Shown: positions 55,270 to 63,942 of the stretch, piece by piece | How positions within the stretch are numbered: the stretch's first letter is position 1 | Layout: each line of letters opens with the position of its first letter | Assembly (NCBI RefSeq): GCF_000380125.1 | Contig: NZ_KB904582.1 | Coordinates: 94,104 to 158,103 of the forward strand | DNA: 64,000 bases | Reading direction: 5' to 3' | Source: Streptococcus ovis DSM 16829 | Lineage (GTDB): Bacteria; Bacillota; Bacilli; Lactobacillales; Streptococcaceae | Made by a program: the position numbers and the translations under genes | Notes under the pieces: generated by a model | The model's input: only the letters and a program-made list of their open reading frames with translations | Database searches by the model: none | What the model was told of the DNA's origin: nothing

Positions 55270-57282
55270 ATGGGAAAATTTGAAAATGATGCCAAAGCAC
55301 TGCTTCAGGCAGTCGGTGGCAAGGATAACATCGCAGCGGTTTCCCACTGCGCAACACGTATGCGTTTCGTATTGAACGACGAAAAGCAAGCCGATGTCAA
55401 GGCAATCGAAAAGCTGGCATCTGTAAAAGGAACCTTCACGAATGCTGGTCAGTTCCAAGTCATCATTGGAAATGATGTGCCGATTTTCTACAATGATTTC
55501 ACTGCTGTTTCAGGCATCGAAGGCGTTTCAAAAGAAGCTGCAAAATCAGCAGCTAAACAAAATTTGAATCCTGTACAACGCGTGCTCACTATGCTGGCTG
55601 AAATCTTCACACCTATCATTCCAGCCATTATCGTAGGTGGTTTGATTCTTGGTTTCCGTAACGTTTTGGAATCTGTTGGGATGCCTTGGTTAGGTCAACA
55701 AATCGCAGACGGTGCAAAAGTCTTTGACGCAGATGGCAATCCTGTATGGAATACCATTACCATGGTTTCACCATTCTGGAGCGGAGTCAACCATTTCCTT
55801 TGGTTACCAGGTGAAGCAATTTTCCATTTCCTTCCAGTAGGAATTACTTGGTCTGTTTCTCGTAAGATGGGAACCACTCAAATCTTAGGAATCATCCTTG
55901 GTATCTGTTTGGTATCTCCACAATTGCTCAACGCCTATGCCGTAGCAGGCACTCCTGCGAAAGAAATCGCAGAAAACTGGGTCTGGAACTTTGGCTTCTT
56001 CACTGTGAACCGTATCGGTTACCAAGCACAGGTGATCCCAGCCCTCCTAGCCGGTTTGAGCTTATCCTACCTTGAAATTTTCTGGCGCAAACGCATCCCA
56101 GAAGTCGTTTCTATGATTTTTGTTCCATTCTTATCCCTTATCCCAGCCCTCATCTTGGCCCACACTGTTCTTGGTCCAATCGGTTGGTGGCTTGGACAAG
56201 GTTTGTCAACTGTTGTACTTGCTGGTTTGACAGGACCGTTCAAGTGGCTTTTCGGTGCCGTATTTGGCTCACTCTATGCGCCATTTGTTATCACAGGTCT
56301 CCACCACATGACCAATGCCATCGATACACAATTGATTGCAGACGCTGGTGGTACTGGACTGTGGCCAATGATTGCCCTTTCGAACATCGCACAAGGTTCA
56401 GCTGTTTTAGCTTACTACTTTATGAACCGCCACAGCGAAAAAGAAGCACAAATTTCTCTTCCAGCAGCCATTTCAGCTTATCTTGGTGTTACGGAACCTG
56501 CTCTCTTCGGGGTGAATGTGAAATACATCTATCCATTCGTAGCTGGTTTGATCGGTTCAGGTATTGCTGGTCTTCTCTCTACAAGTCTCAACATTACTGC
56601 TAATGCCATTGGTGTTGGTGGTCTGCCAGGTATCCTTGCTATCAAAGCACAGTCATGGTTACCATTCTTACTGGCTATGGCAGTAGCGATTGCTGTACCA
56701 TTTATCTTGACCGTCTTCTTCCGCAAGGCTGGTATCTTCACAAAATCTGAAGATGAAGCTAGAGCAGAAGCGGCTCCTCTTACTACCTCAGCGGAATCTG
56801 TGACATCAGAAACAATAGGAGCTACAGTAACCCTTCTTAGTCCACTAACTGGTGAGGCAAAAGAATTAGCACAAGCAACTGATCCTGTATTTGCACAAGG
56901 GCTCATGGGACAAGGTATCCTTCTCCAACCAACCGTTGGTGAATTGGTAGCACCAATGGATGCCACAGTATCCGTCTTCTTCCCTACAAAACACGCTATC
57001 GGACTTGTTTCAGCAGAAGGTGTTGAACTGCTCATCCACATTGGTATGGATACTGTTAACATGAACGGTGAAGGCTTTACAGCTCATGTAGCGCAAGGTG
57101 ACCAAGTGAAAGCTGGCGACAAATTGATTAGCTTTGACATTGCAGCCATCCAAAAAGCTGGCTATATCGTAGAAACTCCAATGATTATCACCAATCAAGA
57201 TCAATTTGCTCCGGCAGAGCTCCCAACACTTCCTTCAAGTGTCCAAGCTGGTGACAAATTCATGACAGCTGTGAAAAAATAA
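55270..57282 (+). CDS. treB: Trehalose-specific PTS EIIBC(A) permease
   Basis: The 670-residue protein imports and phosphorylates trehalose. It has an EIIB domain (DNIAAVSHCATRMRFVLND, phospho-Cys about residue 26), an EIIC membrane domain (about 100-460, e.g. FTPIIPAIIVGGLILGFRNVL and GVTEPALFGVNVKYIYPF) and a fused EIIA of the glucose type (about 520-670) with phospho-His in ELLIHIGMDTVNMNGEGF. Many TreB proteins lack the EIIA; this one is self-sufficient. AAAAGGAGA sits 6-7 nt before the ATG. Confidence 0.95.
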   Translation: MGKFENDAKALLQAVGGKDNIAAVSHCATRMRFVLNDEKQADVKAIEKLASVKGTFTNAGQFQVIIGNDVPIFYNDFTAVSGIEGVSKEAAKSAAKQNLNPVQRVLTMLAEIFTPIIPAIIVGGLILGFRNVLESVGMPWLGQQIADGAKVFDADGNPVWNTITMVSPFWSGVNHFLWLPGEAIFHFLPVGITWSVSRKMGTTQILGIILGICLVSPQLLNAYAVAGTPAKEIAENWVWNFGFFTVNRIGYQAQVIPALLAGLSLSYLEIFWRKRIPEVVSMIFVPFLSLIPALILAHTVLGPIGWWLGQGLSTVVLAGLTGPFKWLFGAVFGSLYAPFVITGLHHMTNAIDTQLIADAGGTGLWPMIALSNIAQGSAVLAYYFMNRHSEKEAQISLPAAISAYLGVTEPALFGVNVKYIYPFVAGLIGSGIAGLLSTSLNITANAIGVGGLPGILAIKAQSWLPFLLAMAVAIAVPFILTVFFRKAGIFTKSEDEARAEAAPLTTSAESVTSETIGATVTLLSPLTGEAKELAQATDPVFAQGLMGQGILLQPTVGELVAPMDATVSVFFPTKHAIGLVSAEGVELLIHIGMDTVNMNGEGFTAHVAQGDQVKAGDKLISFDIAAIQKAGYIVETPMIITNQDQFAPAELPTLPSSVQAGDKFMTAVKK

Positions 57283-57291
57283 TCTTCTAAG

Positions 57292-57334
57292 ATAAGCCCA
57301 GTCCCCTTTTCAAGCTGGGCTTATTCTATTTTTT
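57292..57334 (+). terminator. Terminator between treB and treC
   Basis: AAGCCCAG/CTGGGCTT with an ATTCTATTTTTT tail; an extended -10 (TGCTATAAT, 57334-57342) for treC follows at once. Confidence 0.75.
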
Positions 57335-57379
57335 GCTATAATAGTATCTGTAAAGTATGACACATGAATAGGAGAAACT

Positions 57380-59005
57380 ATGACGTTTGACAAAAGACAA
57401 GTTGTTTACCAGATTTACCCAAAATCCTATAAAGACACGACAGGAAATGGCATTGGCGATTTACAGGGAATTATCAGTAAATTACCGTATTTAGCAGAGT
57501 TAGGAATTGACGTCATCTGGCTCAACCCTTTCTACCCAAGTCCGCAACGTGACAATGGCTATGACGTTTCAGACTATACTGCCATCAATCCTCTCTTTGG
57601 TACCATGGCTGATTTTGAAGAATTAGCTCAAACTGCTAAGAAGCATGGCATTGAACTCATGCTGGATATGGTCCTCAACCACTGCTCAACTGAACACGAA
57701 TGGTTCCAAAAAGCCTTGGCAGGAGACCCATTCTATCAAGACTTTTTCATTTTACGTGATGCACCAACTGACTGGGTCTCTAAATTTGGCGGCAACGCTT
57801 GGGCTCCATTTGGAGATACGGGTAAGTATTACCTTCACCTCTTTGATATCACACAGGCAGACCTCAACTGGCGTAATCCCCATGTCCGTGAAGAGATGTT
57901 TAAAGTTGTCAATTTCTGGCGTGACAAGGGAGTCAAAGGCTTCCGCTTTGATGTCATTAACTTGATTGGAAAAGATGAAGTCTTAAAAGACAATCCTAAC
58001 TTTGATGGCAAACCCGAGTACACAGACCGTCCGATTAACCACGACTATCTCAAAATGCTCAACGCTGCTAGCTTTGGCCAAGATGAAAAGGGCATGATCG
58101 TCGGCGAAATGAGCTTCACAGACATTCCAAACTGTGTACAGTACAGTAACCCAGACAGTCATGAATTGGACATGGTCTTCAACTTCCACCACCTCAAAGT
58201 AGACTATGAAAACGGACAAAAATGGACGCTCAAACCCTTTGATTTTGAAGAACTCAAGACCCTCTTCCATACTTGGGGAGAAGGCATGAGCGCTGGCAAT
58301 GGTTGGTCCGCCCTTTTCTGGAATAACCACGACCAACCACGCGCCCTCAATCGTTTTGTTGATGTAAAAAACTTCCGCACCGAAGGAGCGACCATGCTGG
58401 CAGCTAGCATTCATCTGTCACGTGGTACACCTTATATCTACATGGGTGAAGAAATCGGCATGATTGATCCAGATTATGATACAATGGCAGATTATGTGGA
58501 TGTCGAATCTATCAACGCCTATCAAGAATTATTGGAGGCAGGCAAGACATCTGAAGAAGCCTTGGCCATCATCAAAGCCAAATCCCGTGATAATTCTAGG
58601 ACACCAATGCAATGGGATGCATCAGAAAACGCTGGTTTTTCAACGGCTACTCCTTGGCTGAAGGCAGGAAAAACCTATGCTGCTATCAATGTGGCGACTG
58701 AGAAAACAGGACCTATTTTCACCTTCTACCAAGAGTTGATTCGCCTGCGTAAGGAACTTCCAATCATCGCAGAAGGAGACTACAAGGCCGCCTATCAAGA
58801 CAGCGACAAGGTCTACGCCTTTGAACGCCAATTAGATGGACAACGCTTGCTTGTCTTGAATAACTTCTTCGCTGAAGAGGTCGAGATGGCTCTGGCTGAA
58901 GAATTCACAAAAGGACAGATCCTCATCAGCAACTATGACGTGACTGCACTTGCAGACACACTGATTCTCAAACCGTACCAAACCTTGGCGATTGTACTGA
59001 ACTAA
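57380..59005 (+). CDS. treC: Trehalose-6-phosphate hydrolase
   Basis: TreC splits trehalose-6-phosphate into glucose and glucose-6-phosphate. The 541-residue GH13 enzyme has VVYQIYPKSYKDTTGNGIGDLQGI, DMVLNHCSTEHEWF, the nucleophile region GFRFDVINL (Asp), GEMS (acid Glu) and FWNNHDQPRALNRF. It is downstream of treB with its own extended -10, so it may be expressed partly independently of TreR. Its C-terminus LKPYQTLAIVLN is echoed in a gene remnant at 63620. Confidence 0.95.
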   Translation: MTFDKRQVVYQIYPKSYKDTTGNGIGDLQGIISKLPYLAELGIDVIWLNPFYPSPQRDNGYDVSDYTAINPLFGTMADFEELAQTAKKHGIELMLDMVLNHCSTEHEWFQKALAGDPFYQDFFILRDAPTDWVSKFGGNAWAPFGDTGKYYLHLFDITQADLNWRNPHVREEMFKVVNFWRDKGVKGFRFDVINLIGKDEVLKDNPNFDGKPEYTDRPINHDYLKMLNAASFGQDEKGMIVGEMSFTDIPNCVQYSNPDSHELDMVFNFHHLKVDYENGQKWTLKPFDFEELKTLFHTWGEGMSAGNGWSALFWNNHDQPRALNRFVDVKNFRTEGATMLAASIHLSRGTPYIYMGEEIGMIDPDYDTMADYVDVESINAYQELLEAGKTSEEALAIIKAKSRDNSRTPMQWDASENAGFSTATPWLKAGKTYAAINVATEKTGPIFTFYQELIRLRKELPIIAEGDYKAAYQDSDKVYAFERQLDGQRLLVLNNFFAEEVEMALAEEFTKGQILISNYDVTALADTLILKPYQTLAIVLN

Positions 59006-59013
59006 AAAATTTA

Positions 59014-59055
59014 AAAACTGTATAAATCAACATAGATTTATACAGTTTTATTTAT
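59014..59055. terminator. Bidirectional terminator after treC
   Basis: AAAACTGTATAAATC/GATTTATACAGTTTT with loop AACATA; it overlaps the end of the convergent acyltransferase-like gene. Confidence 0.8.
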
Positions 59056-60079
59056 TCTCATTCATATTTTTCAAATTTTTCCCACCAAGTGCTGGGAATA
59101 AAATGAGTAATTCAGCGACTACATGACTAGTAAATAAACTAAAAAGAAAAACAAGTAGTCCTCTCTCATGAGGATGTAACAGGCTATTTTTCAAAAGGAA
59201 TAGCCCCCATTCAATAAAAATTGGGTGTAGAAAATAATAGTGACCACTTAACTGCCTTAATTTTACTAACCTAGTCTTAGCTAGTCGTCTTGAACGTAAA
59301 ATATTATAAAAGAAAAAGAAAATGAAGATTGGTGAAGAGAGGATAAAATTCTTATCTATTCCTTGATTAAAATAAATGACGATACTTTCTAAACAAAGTA
59401 AAATTGTTGAACAGCCCAAGCATAACTTACCATATTTCTTTAAAAAAATAGAGTCATAATTGTCGTAAAGTAGACAACCTACGTAAATATAAATCGGAAC
59501 ATAAAAGAGACCGTTTCGGCTGGTAAAAAAAATAGACATGTACCTAGTTAGCAAATCTGAAAAAATAGAATGTTGAACAAAATCGGAATAGGTTTCCATT
59601 GCCCCCATACAATATAGAGAAAAAGTAACCAGTAATGCCCAATACTTGCCAGATAGTCTCTCTACCCACTGTACAAAAAACCATCCAAAGACCAATGCAG
59701 GAATATACCATAAGTGATAACATGTCCCTGTGTAAAAAACAGCAACAAGTACTCCTACTCCAATATAATTATATGAGAGCTGTAGCTTCGAAAAATAAAT
59801 ATAACCATAAGGAAGATAGACAAGTGTCCATAGGAAATATCGCTTCGTAAGTGATTGGAAATATTTATATATTTTACCGTTTGGGTAACTTCTCAAAAAG
59901 AAACTAGTACAAACTATAAAATAAGGCACTGCTTCTCTGGCTAATACACTCTTCACCAAAAAATGGAATAAATCACTCTCAAATAAACGGCCACTATGAA
60001 TGATAATAACCGATACGGAAAAAATGTATTGGAAAAGACTTATCATTGACAAATTCCATTTCATTTCCTTCTGATCCAA
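59048..60079 (-). CDS. Acyltransferase-3-like integral membrane protein
   Basis: The 343-residue protein has about ten membrane segments and fits the acyltransferase-3 pattern. It opens with a helix holding a lone His (ISLFQYIFSVSVIIIHSGRLF), then AVPYFIVCTSFFLRS and CYHLWYIPALVFGWFFV. Such proteins O-acylate surface polymers, though some serve as racemase membrane domains. It is the last gene of the sigma-factor operon, 18 nt after the ABC permease. Its base use is AT-rich. Substrate unknown. Confidence 0.7.
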   Translation of the reverse strand: MDQKEMKWNLSMISLFQYIFSVSVIIIHSGRLFESDLFHFLVKSVLAREAVPYFIVCTSFFLRSYPNGKIYKYFQSLTKRYFLWTLVYLPYGYIYFSKLQLSYNYIGVGVLVAVFYTGTCYHLWYIPALVFGWFFVQWVERLSGKYWALLVTFSLYCMGAMETYSDFVQHSIFSDLLTRYMSIFFTSRNGLFYVPIYIYVGCLLYDNYDSIFLKKYGKLCLGCSTILLCLESIVIYFNQGIDKNFILSSPIFIFFFFYNILRSRRLAKTRLVKLRQLSGHYYFLHPIFIEWGLFLLKNSLLHPHERGLLVFLFSLFTSHVVAELLILFPALGGKNLKNMNENK

Positions 60080-60097
60080 TAAATCCCCCGTTCTAAT

Positions 60098-61273
60098 TTA
60101 TTTAAAAGTCCAATTTTTCATACGACTATAAGCTAGCAAATTAAGGAGTACAGTTCCCATTATAAAAAAGAAATATAGCAGGGCAGTATTCCCAATAAAA
60201 GTAGAGAAGAATAGCCCATTCTGATGACTGAGTAAATCTAGCAAATGATTAAGATTATTCTGATTAATAGGAAAGAAATTAAAGAATAGGGCTACGGGGC
60301 TAGTTTTAAAAGCCTGAATTACAAGGATGGGCAAGAGATAGACTCCTACCGCTGTGGTAAAAGCTGACAATGGAGATTTAACCAGTGCAGAAACAAGAAA
60401 ACTGGAAGATGCAATAAAGAAAATCCCCAACAATTGCAACACGAGGAACCAAAAATAAATTTGCAAATGATTCCAATACATAGGAAAATCATATAACTTC
60501 ATTGTAAAATTGATTTGAATACTAGATTTCCAACCGCTAATATCATTCATTGCCATAAAAACAACAAAATTGATAAGGTGAACAAACGCAAATAAACCGA
60601 TTGTCGCTAGTATACCTGCCAAAAGTTTACTAGATATCAACTGACCTCTACCATATTTCGTACTCAGAAGAAGTTGATTCATATTTTTAGATGTATCATC
60701 AGCAAAAATCAAGGAGCTCGCAAAGGTTACTAAAATAGCAATTAAAACATAGAGGTCCCCCGAAGCCTTATACAAGTCTGTCCATGGTCCATAGTTCCCA
60801 ATTTTTAAATCCTTTTCAAAAAAATTAAATCCCTTATCCGCAAGCGTAACAATGGGAACTTCTTCCACAGACATTCTTTCCCCAGCTTTAACTTTATTGA
60901 TCATTCTGACATAAATATCAAATGTTTTTCTGGATACAAAAGCATCAGTGATTTCCCAGTAAAAAGGATAAAACGGCCCATCATACCATTCGTTTTTAAT
61001 GTCAATATTATCTTGAAACAAATCCATAAAATCTGACACGACTAATTGGACTTTTTCATCTGTAAACTCACCACTATATTTTTTCTCAACCAGTTTATCA
61101 ATACGAGTCGGATATCCTTTCGTAACCAACTCTCTAGCAGCAAAATTATTCTGTGATTGATAATATCGAACATAAAAGATACCAAAGAGGAGAAAACTAG
61201 CTACTACTATTGAACCAAGCACTGTTCGATTTTTAAAAATTTTTATCAATTCAAATTGTATTAAGTTCATCAT
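60098..61273 (-). CDS. ABC-2 type transporter permease
   Basis: The 391-residue protein has an N-terminal membrane segment (VLGSIVVASFLLFGIFYVRYY), a large extracellular loop (about residues 45-175) and five more segments towards the C-terminus, the layout of ABC-2 exporters of the BcrB/NatB type. The line SLIFADDTSKNMNQLLLSTKYGRGQLISSK is typical of that group. It begins 4 nt after the ATPase gene. Substrate is unknown; peptide antibiotic export or sensing is plausible from family examples. Confidence 0.8.
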   Translation of the reverse strand: MMNLIQFELIKIFKNRTVLGSIVVASFLLFGIFYVRYYQSQNNFAARELVTKGYPTRIDKLVEKKYSGEFTDEKVQLVVSDFMDLFQDNIDIKNEWYDGPFYPFYWEITDAFVSRKTFDIYVRMINKVKAGERMSVEEVPIVTLADKGFNFFEKDLKIGNYGPWTDLYKASGDLYVLIAILVTFASSLIFADDTSKNMNQLLLSTKYGRGQLISSKLLAGILATIGLFAFVHLINFVVFMAMNDISGWKSSIQINFTMKLYDFPMYWNHLQIYFWFLVLQLLGIFFIASSSFLVSALVKSPLSAFTTAVGVYLLPILVIQAFKTSPVALFFNFFPINQNNLNHLLDLLSHQNGLFFSTFIGNTALLYFFFIMGTVLLNLLAYSRMKNWTFK

Positions 61274-61277
61274 ATAT

Positions 61278-62144
61278 TCAGCCCTCTTCTCTAAAGTAGT
61301 ATAGATACAGATCCTCCAAAGAAGCTGCTACCTGCTTAGCGGATGATGTTGGACAGGTAGATAAAATCAATCTAACCAGTACATCTCCTACTTCATTGCG
61401 ACGATTACAAATTAAATATTGTTTCTCTAATTGGTCTGCTTCTGCTTGTGACACTAAGCATTCCCATACCTGACCTTGGATTCCTTCCAACAATTCACAA
61501 GATGTTCCTCTAGTTTTTAATTGACCATCTTTTAAAATTAAGATTTCATCTGCTATAGATTCAATATCTGAAACAATATGAGTGGATAGAATAATAATTT
61601 TTTCTCTCGAAAGATTACTAAGTAGTTTTCTAAACTTCACTCGTTCTTTAGGATCCAAACCAACTGTTGGCTCATCCAATATCAAAACTTCTGGGTCATT
61701 AATAAGTGTCTGTGCAATACCTAATCGCTGTTTCATTCCACCTGAATATTGACGAATTTTTTTATTTTTAACTTCGGTAAGTCCAACAAAATCCAACAAT
61801 TCTAAACAACGTTTTTTTGCTTTTTGACGATTTAACCCTTTCAAGGATGCAATATAGAGCATAAATTTATAACCAGTAAAATCTGGATAATAACTAAAAT
61901 CTTGAGGTAAAAATCCTAAAATAGAACGAAACTCTTCTGCTTGCTCTTTTATATTTTTTTTATTAAAGAGTACTTCTCCGCTATCTGCTTGTAACAAACC
62001 ACAAATTATCCGAAAAAGAGTGGTCTTTCCGGAACCATTGGAACCCAATAGCCCATATATTCCGGACTGAAGTTCAAAAGAGATAGGCTTCAATACCTGT
62101 ATACCCCCATATGTTTTTGAAATATTATTTACTCGTAACTCCAT
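61278..62144 (-). CDS. ABC transporter ATP-binding protein
   Basis: The 288-residue ATPase has Walker A GSNGSGKTT (residues 35-43), the signature YSGGMKQRLGIAQTL, Walker B VLILDEPTVGLDP and the H-loop STHIVS. Sequence style (LPQDFSYYPDFTGYKFMLYIASLKG) matches BcrA-like exporters. It overlaps the preceding membrane-protein gene by 16 nt. Confidence 0.92.
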   Translation of the reverse strand: MELRVNNISKTYGGIQVLKPISFELQSGIYGLLGSNGSGKTTLFRIICGLLQADSGEVLFNKKNIKEQAEEFRSILGFLPQDFSYYPDFTGYKFMLYIASLKGLNRQKAKKRCLELLDFVGLTEVKNKKIRQYSGGMKQRLGIAQTLINDPEVLILDEPTVGLDPKERVKFRKLLSNLSREKIIILSTHIVSDIESIADEILILKDGQLKTRGTSCELLEGIQGQVWECLVSQAEADQLEKQYLICNRRNEVGDVLVRLILSTCPTSSAKQVAASLEDLYLYYFREEG

Positions 62145-62884
62145 TTCAAAACCTCTCTATCAAAGTTTTTTTGTAATTGTAAATAGAATTGATAAAGCAA
62201 AACAACTCCCGTCACTACCCCAGCTCCCCACCAATAAAATAGTTCTAATTGATAGATATGAAAAACATTGCAAACCACGTAAAAAAGTAAAATTAACAAA
62301 CTGATTGTTAACCACATTAGTTGACGATGCATGTAATTACGCCACATCGTAATCACAGAAAATAGAAGGATACAAATGATGTTATAAGGTACTAATAAGT
62401 AAATTAGAATGTTCCAAATAGGTAGCACCAAACGAGTACTCGTTACCAAAGCCAAAGCAATAATCAATACCATATCGACTATACCGAAAACAAAAAATTT
62501 AATCATAGTGTGTTGTCGTAAATCATACTTAAAAGTTTCTTCCAGTTCCCACATCCCATATGTAAAACTTTTGAACAATTCATCCATAAAAAAGAGAACT
62601 GAAATCAAGAGCATTCCTGTCAAAACTTGCATGATAGATCCGATTCCATCACTCATTTTCATCTTAAAAACCAGTAACGTACTAACTGTAAATACAATTA
62701 GTTGTCCCAGCCAAATTTTTCGATCAATAAATAGTAGTGTAGACAAAAATAAGTCAGAAATCGAATGTCTACGCAATTGATTGATTTCTATCCATTCTTT
62801 CCCTATTGAAATACTTCTAGCCTTACCGACCGAATCCGATTCTAGCGGGTTATTTTTCAGCTTCGTTGTTATATCTTTAGTCAT
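62129..62884 (-). CDS. Membrane protein after the ECF sigma factor, possible anti-sigma
   Basis: The 251-residue protein starts MTKDITTKLKNNPLESDSVG, has a cytosolic N-terminal ~65 residues, and then about six membrane segments. No named domain is visible. The position directly after an ECF sigma gene, with an 8-nt overlap and AAGGAG before the ATG at 62884, is that of anti-sigma factors, and the soluble N-terminus could hold the sigma. It could equally be a third ABC-2 type subunit. The function is inferred from position only. Confidence 0.55.
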   Translation of the reverse strand: MTKDITTKLKNNPLESDSVGKARSISIGKEWIEINQLRRHSISDLFLSTLLFIDRKIWLGQLIVFTVSTLLVFKMKMSDGIGSIMQVLTGMLLISVLFFMDELFKSFTYGMWELEETFKYDLRQHTMIKFFVFGIVDMVLIIALALVTSTRLVLPIWNILIYLLVPYNIICILLFSVITMWRNYMHRQLMWLTISLLILLFYVVCNVFHIYQLELFYWWGAGVVTGVVLLYQFYLQLQKNFDREVLKWSYE

Positions 62885-63425
62885 CACTAGACTCCTTCTC
62901 ATCTAACCATTTAGCTAATTTCTTTAATCCCTGATGAATGCGAGATTGAGCTGTAGATACCTCTACTCCTGTTATTTTAGCAATGTCCCGAACCTTTAAA
63001 TCTTGATAATAACGCAAAATCAATGCCTCTCGCTGAATATCTGGTAATTTATTCAATGCTTCTTGAATCGCTTGTTTTTCTTCTTGTTTTACCAAATAAG
63101 TTTCTACAGATTCTTGAGTATCTAGCAGCATCTTCTCATCTAATTCTACCTGTTCTAGCTGTTTCTTTTTAGTCACTGTATTGCAATGATTGACAGCGAT
63201 AGTGTAAAGATAGTTATAAAACTTTCCCCTATAGCTATAGTTAGGTAGGGCCTGAACAAGTTTTAAAAAGACTTCTTGAGTTAAATCACTAGCCAACATA
63301 CGATTACCATAACAACGGCGATAACAGTAAGCAAAAATTTTATCATAATACTTATTTACCAATAGTTCCCAAGCATCCGTATCTCCTCTCTGTATCTTTC
63401 TAATCAATACATAATCTTCCCACAT
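62877..63425 (-). CDS. ECF-type RNA polymerase sigma factor
   Basis: The 182-residue protein has sigma region 2 (DAWELLVNKYYDKIFAYCYR, then LASDLTQEVFLKLVQALPNYSYRGKFYNYLYTIAVNHC) and region 4 (LNKLPDIQREALILRYYQDLKVRDIAKITGVEVSTAQSRIHQGLKKL), and no regions 1 or 3, so it is ECF class. Streptococci usually rely on the housekeeping factor and ComX, so an ECF factor is uncommon. It starts the five-gene operon and has AAAGGATGATGTGA before the ATG. A TAGAAT box lies about 50 nt upstream with no clear -35. No matching ECF target promoter is evident by eye. Confidence 0.9.
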   Translation of the reverse strand: MWEDYVLIRKIQRGDTDAWELLVNKYYDKIFAYCYRRCYGNRMLASDLTQEVFLKLVQALPNYSYRGKFYNYLYTIAVNHCNTVTKKKQLEQVELDEKMLLDTQESVETYLVKQEEKQAIQEALNKLPDIQREALILRYYQDLKVRDIAKITGVEVSTAQSRIHQGLKKLAKWLDEKESSDD

Positions 63426-63616
63426 TCACATCATCCTTTTTATGTCTCTTCATATATTATTCACTCTATTCTAGCGAAAATCATTTAAGAAAAGGAATCT
63501 TTTTTAACTTAAAATAATCTTTCTCTCATAAACAGCTACTTCACATTCATATAAATTGAAACGTTGCCATAAAAATCGATTGCACGCAGACAAATAGTAT
63601 GCTTACTACTCCCCTT

Positions 63617-63655
63617 ACTCTCAAACCGTACCAAACACTCGCCATTCTCTTGTAA
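63617..63655 (+). pseudogene. 3' remnant of a GH13 gene
   Basis: The plus strand reads TLKPYQTLAILL and a TAA stop. This matches the treC C-terminus LKPYQTLAIVLN, including 17 identical nucleotides (CTCAAACCGTACCAAAC). Upstream the frame carries only PL and then loses resemblance. Followed by its own terminator, it seems the tail of a deleted alpha-glucosidase-type gene. Spacer 63426-63616 shows nothing else. Confidence 0.55.
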
Positions 63656-63664
63656 TATACAAAC

Positions 63665-63697
63665 AAAACCGGTAGTTTTCCTATCGGTTTTGTCTTA
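63665..63697 (+). terminator. Terminator after the GH13 remnant
   Basis: AAAACCGGTAG/CTATCGGTTTT around TTTTC with a GT-rich tail (one mispair). Confidence 0.65.
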
Positions 63698-63739
63698 TCC
63701 AAGGCATTTTTTTCTTTTTATGCTACAATTCCCGTTTGA

Positions 63740-63875
63740 TATCCAATCAATTACAATCAATACCAAAATAGTCGTAAAATCAAGGTTTTATCAAATTACA
63801 ATATCTAGTCAATTGCTGTCAATCACATAACAACGTATTAAAAAACGTATTAAATCAAAAGCTGGGAAGTGCTAT
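63740..63875. repeat. AT-rich direct-repeat patch
   Basis: The words CAATTACAATCAA (63748), CAAATTACAATA (63794) and CAATTGCTGTCAA (63810) are related, and AACGTATTAAA occurs twice (63832 and 63844). No gene is visible. Short AT-rich direct repeats of this kind are seen at arm-type integrase sites, but no integrase is in the window. Confidence 0.3.
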
Positions 63876-63910
63876 TTCGACCTCTGGACAAGGTCTTTTT
63901 TTTGCAAACA

Positions 63911-63936
63911 AAAAAAGCCCCGGCAAATGCCGAGGC
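63911..63936 (-). terminator. Terminator of the gene at the right edge
   Basis: Minus strand AGCCTCGGCA/TGCCGGGGCT with a TTTTTTT tail, just past the partial gene's stop. Confidence 0.85.
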
Positions 63937-63942
63937 TGATTC

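Noticed and set aside
57320-57380. cre site upstream of treC
   Set aside because: TGTAAAGTATGACA lacks the central CG of the consensus.
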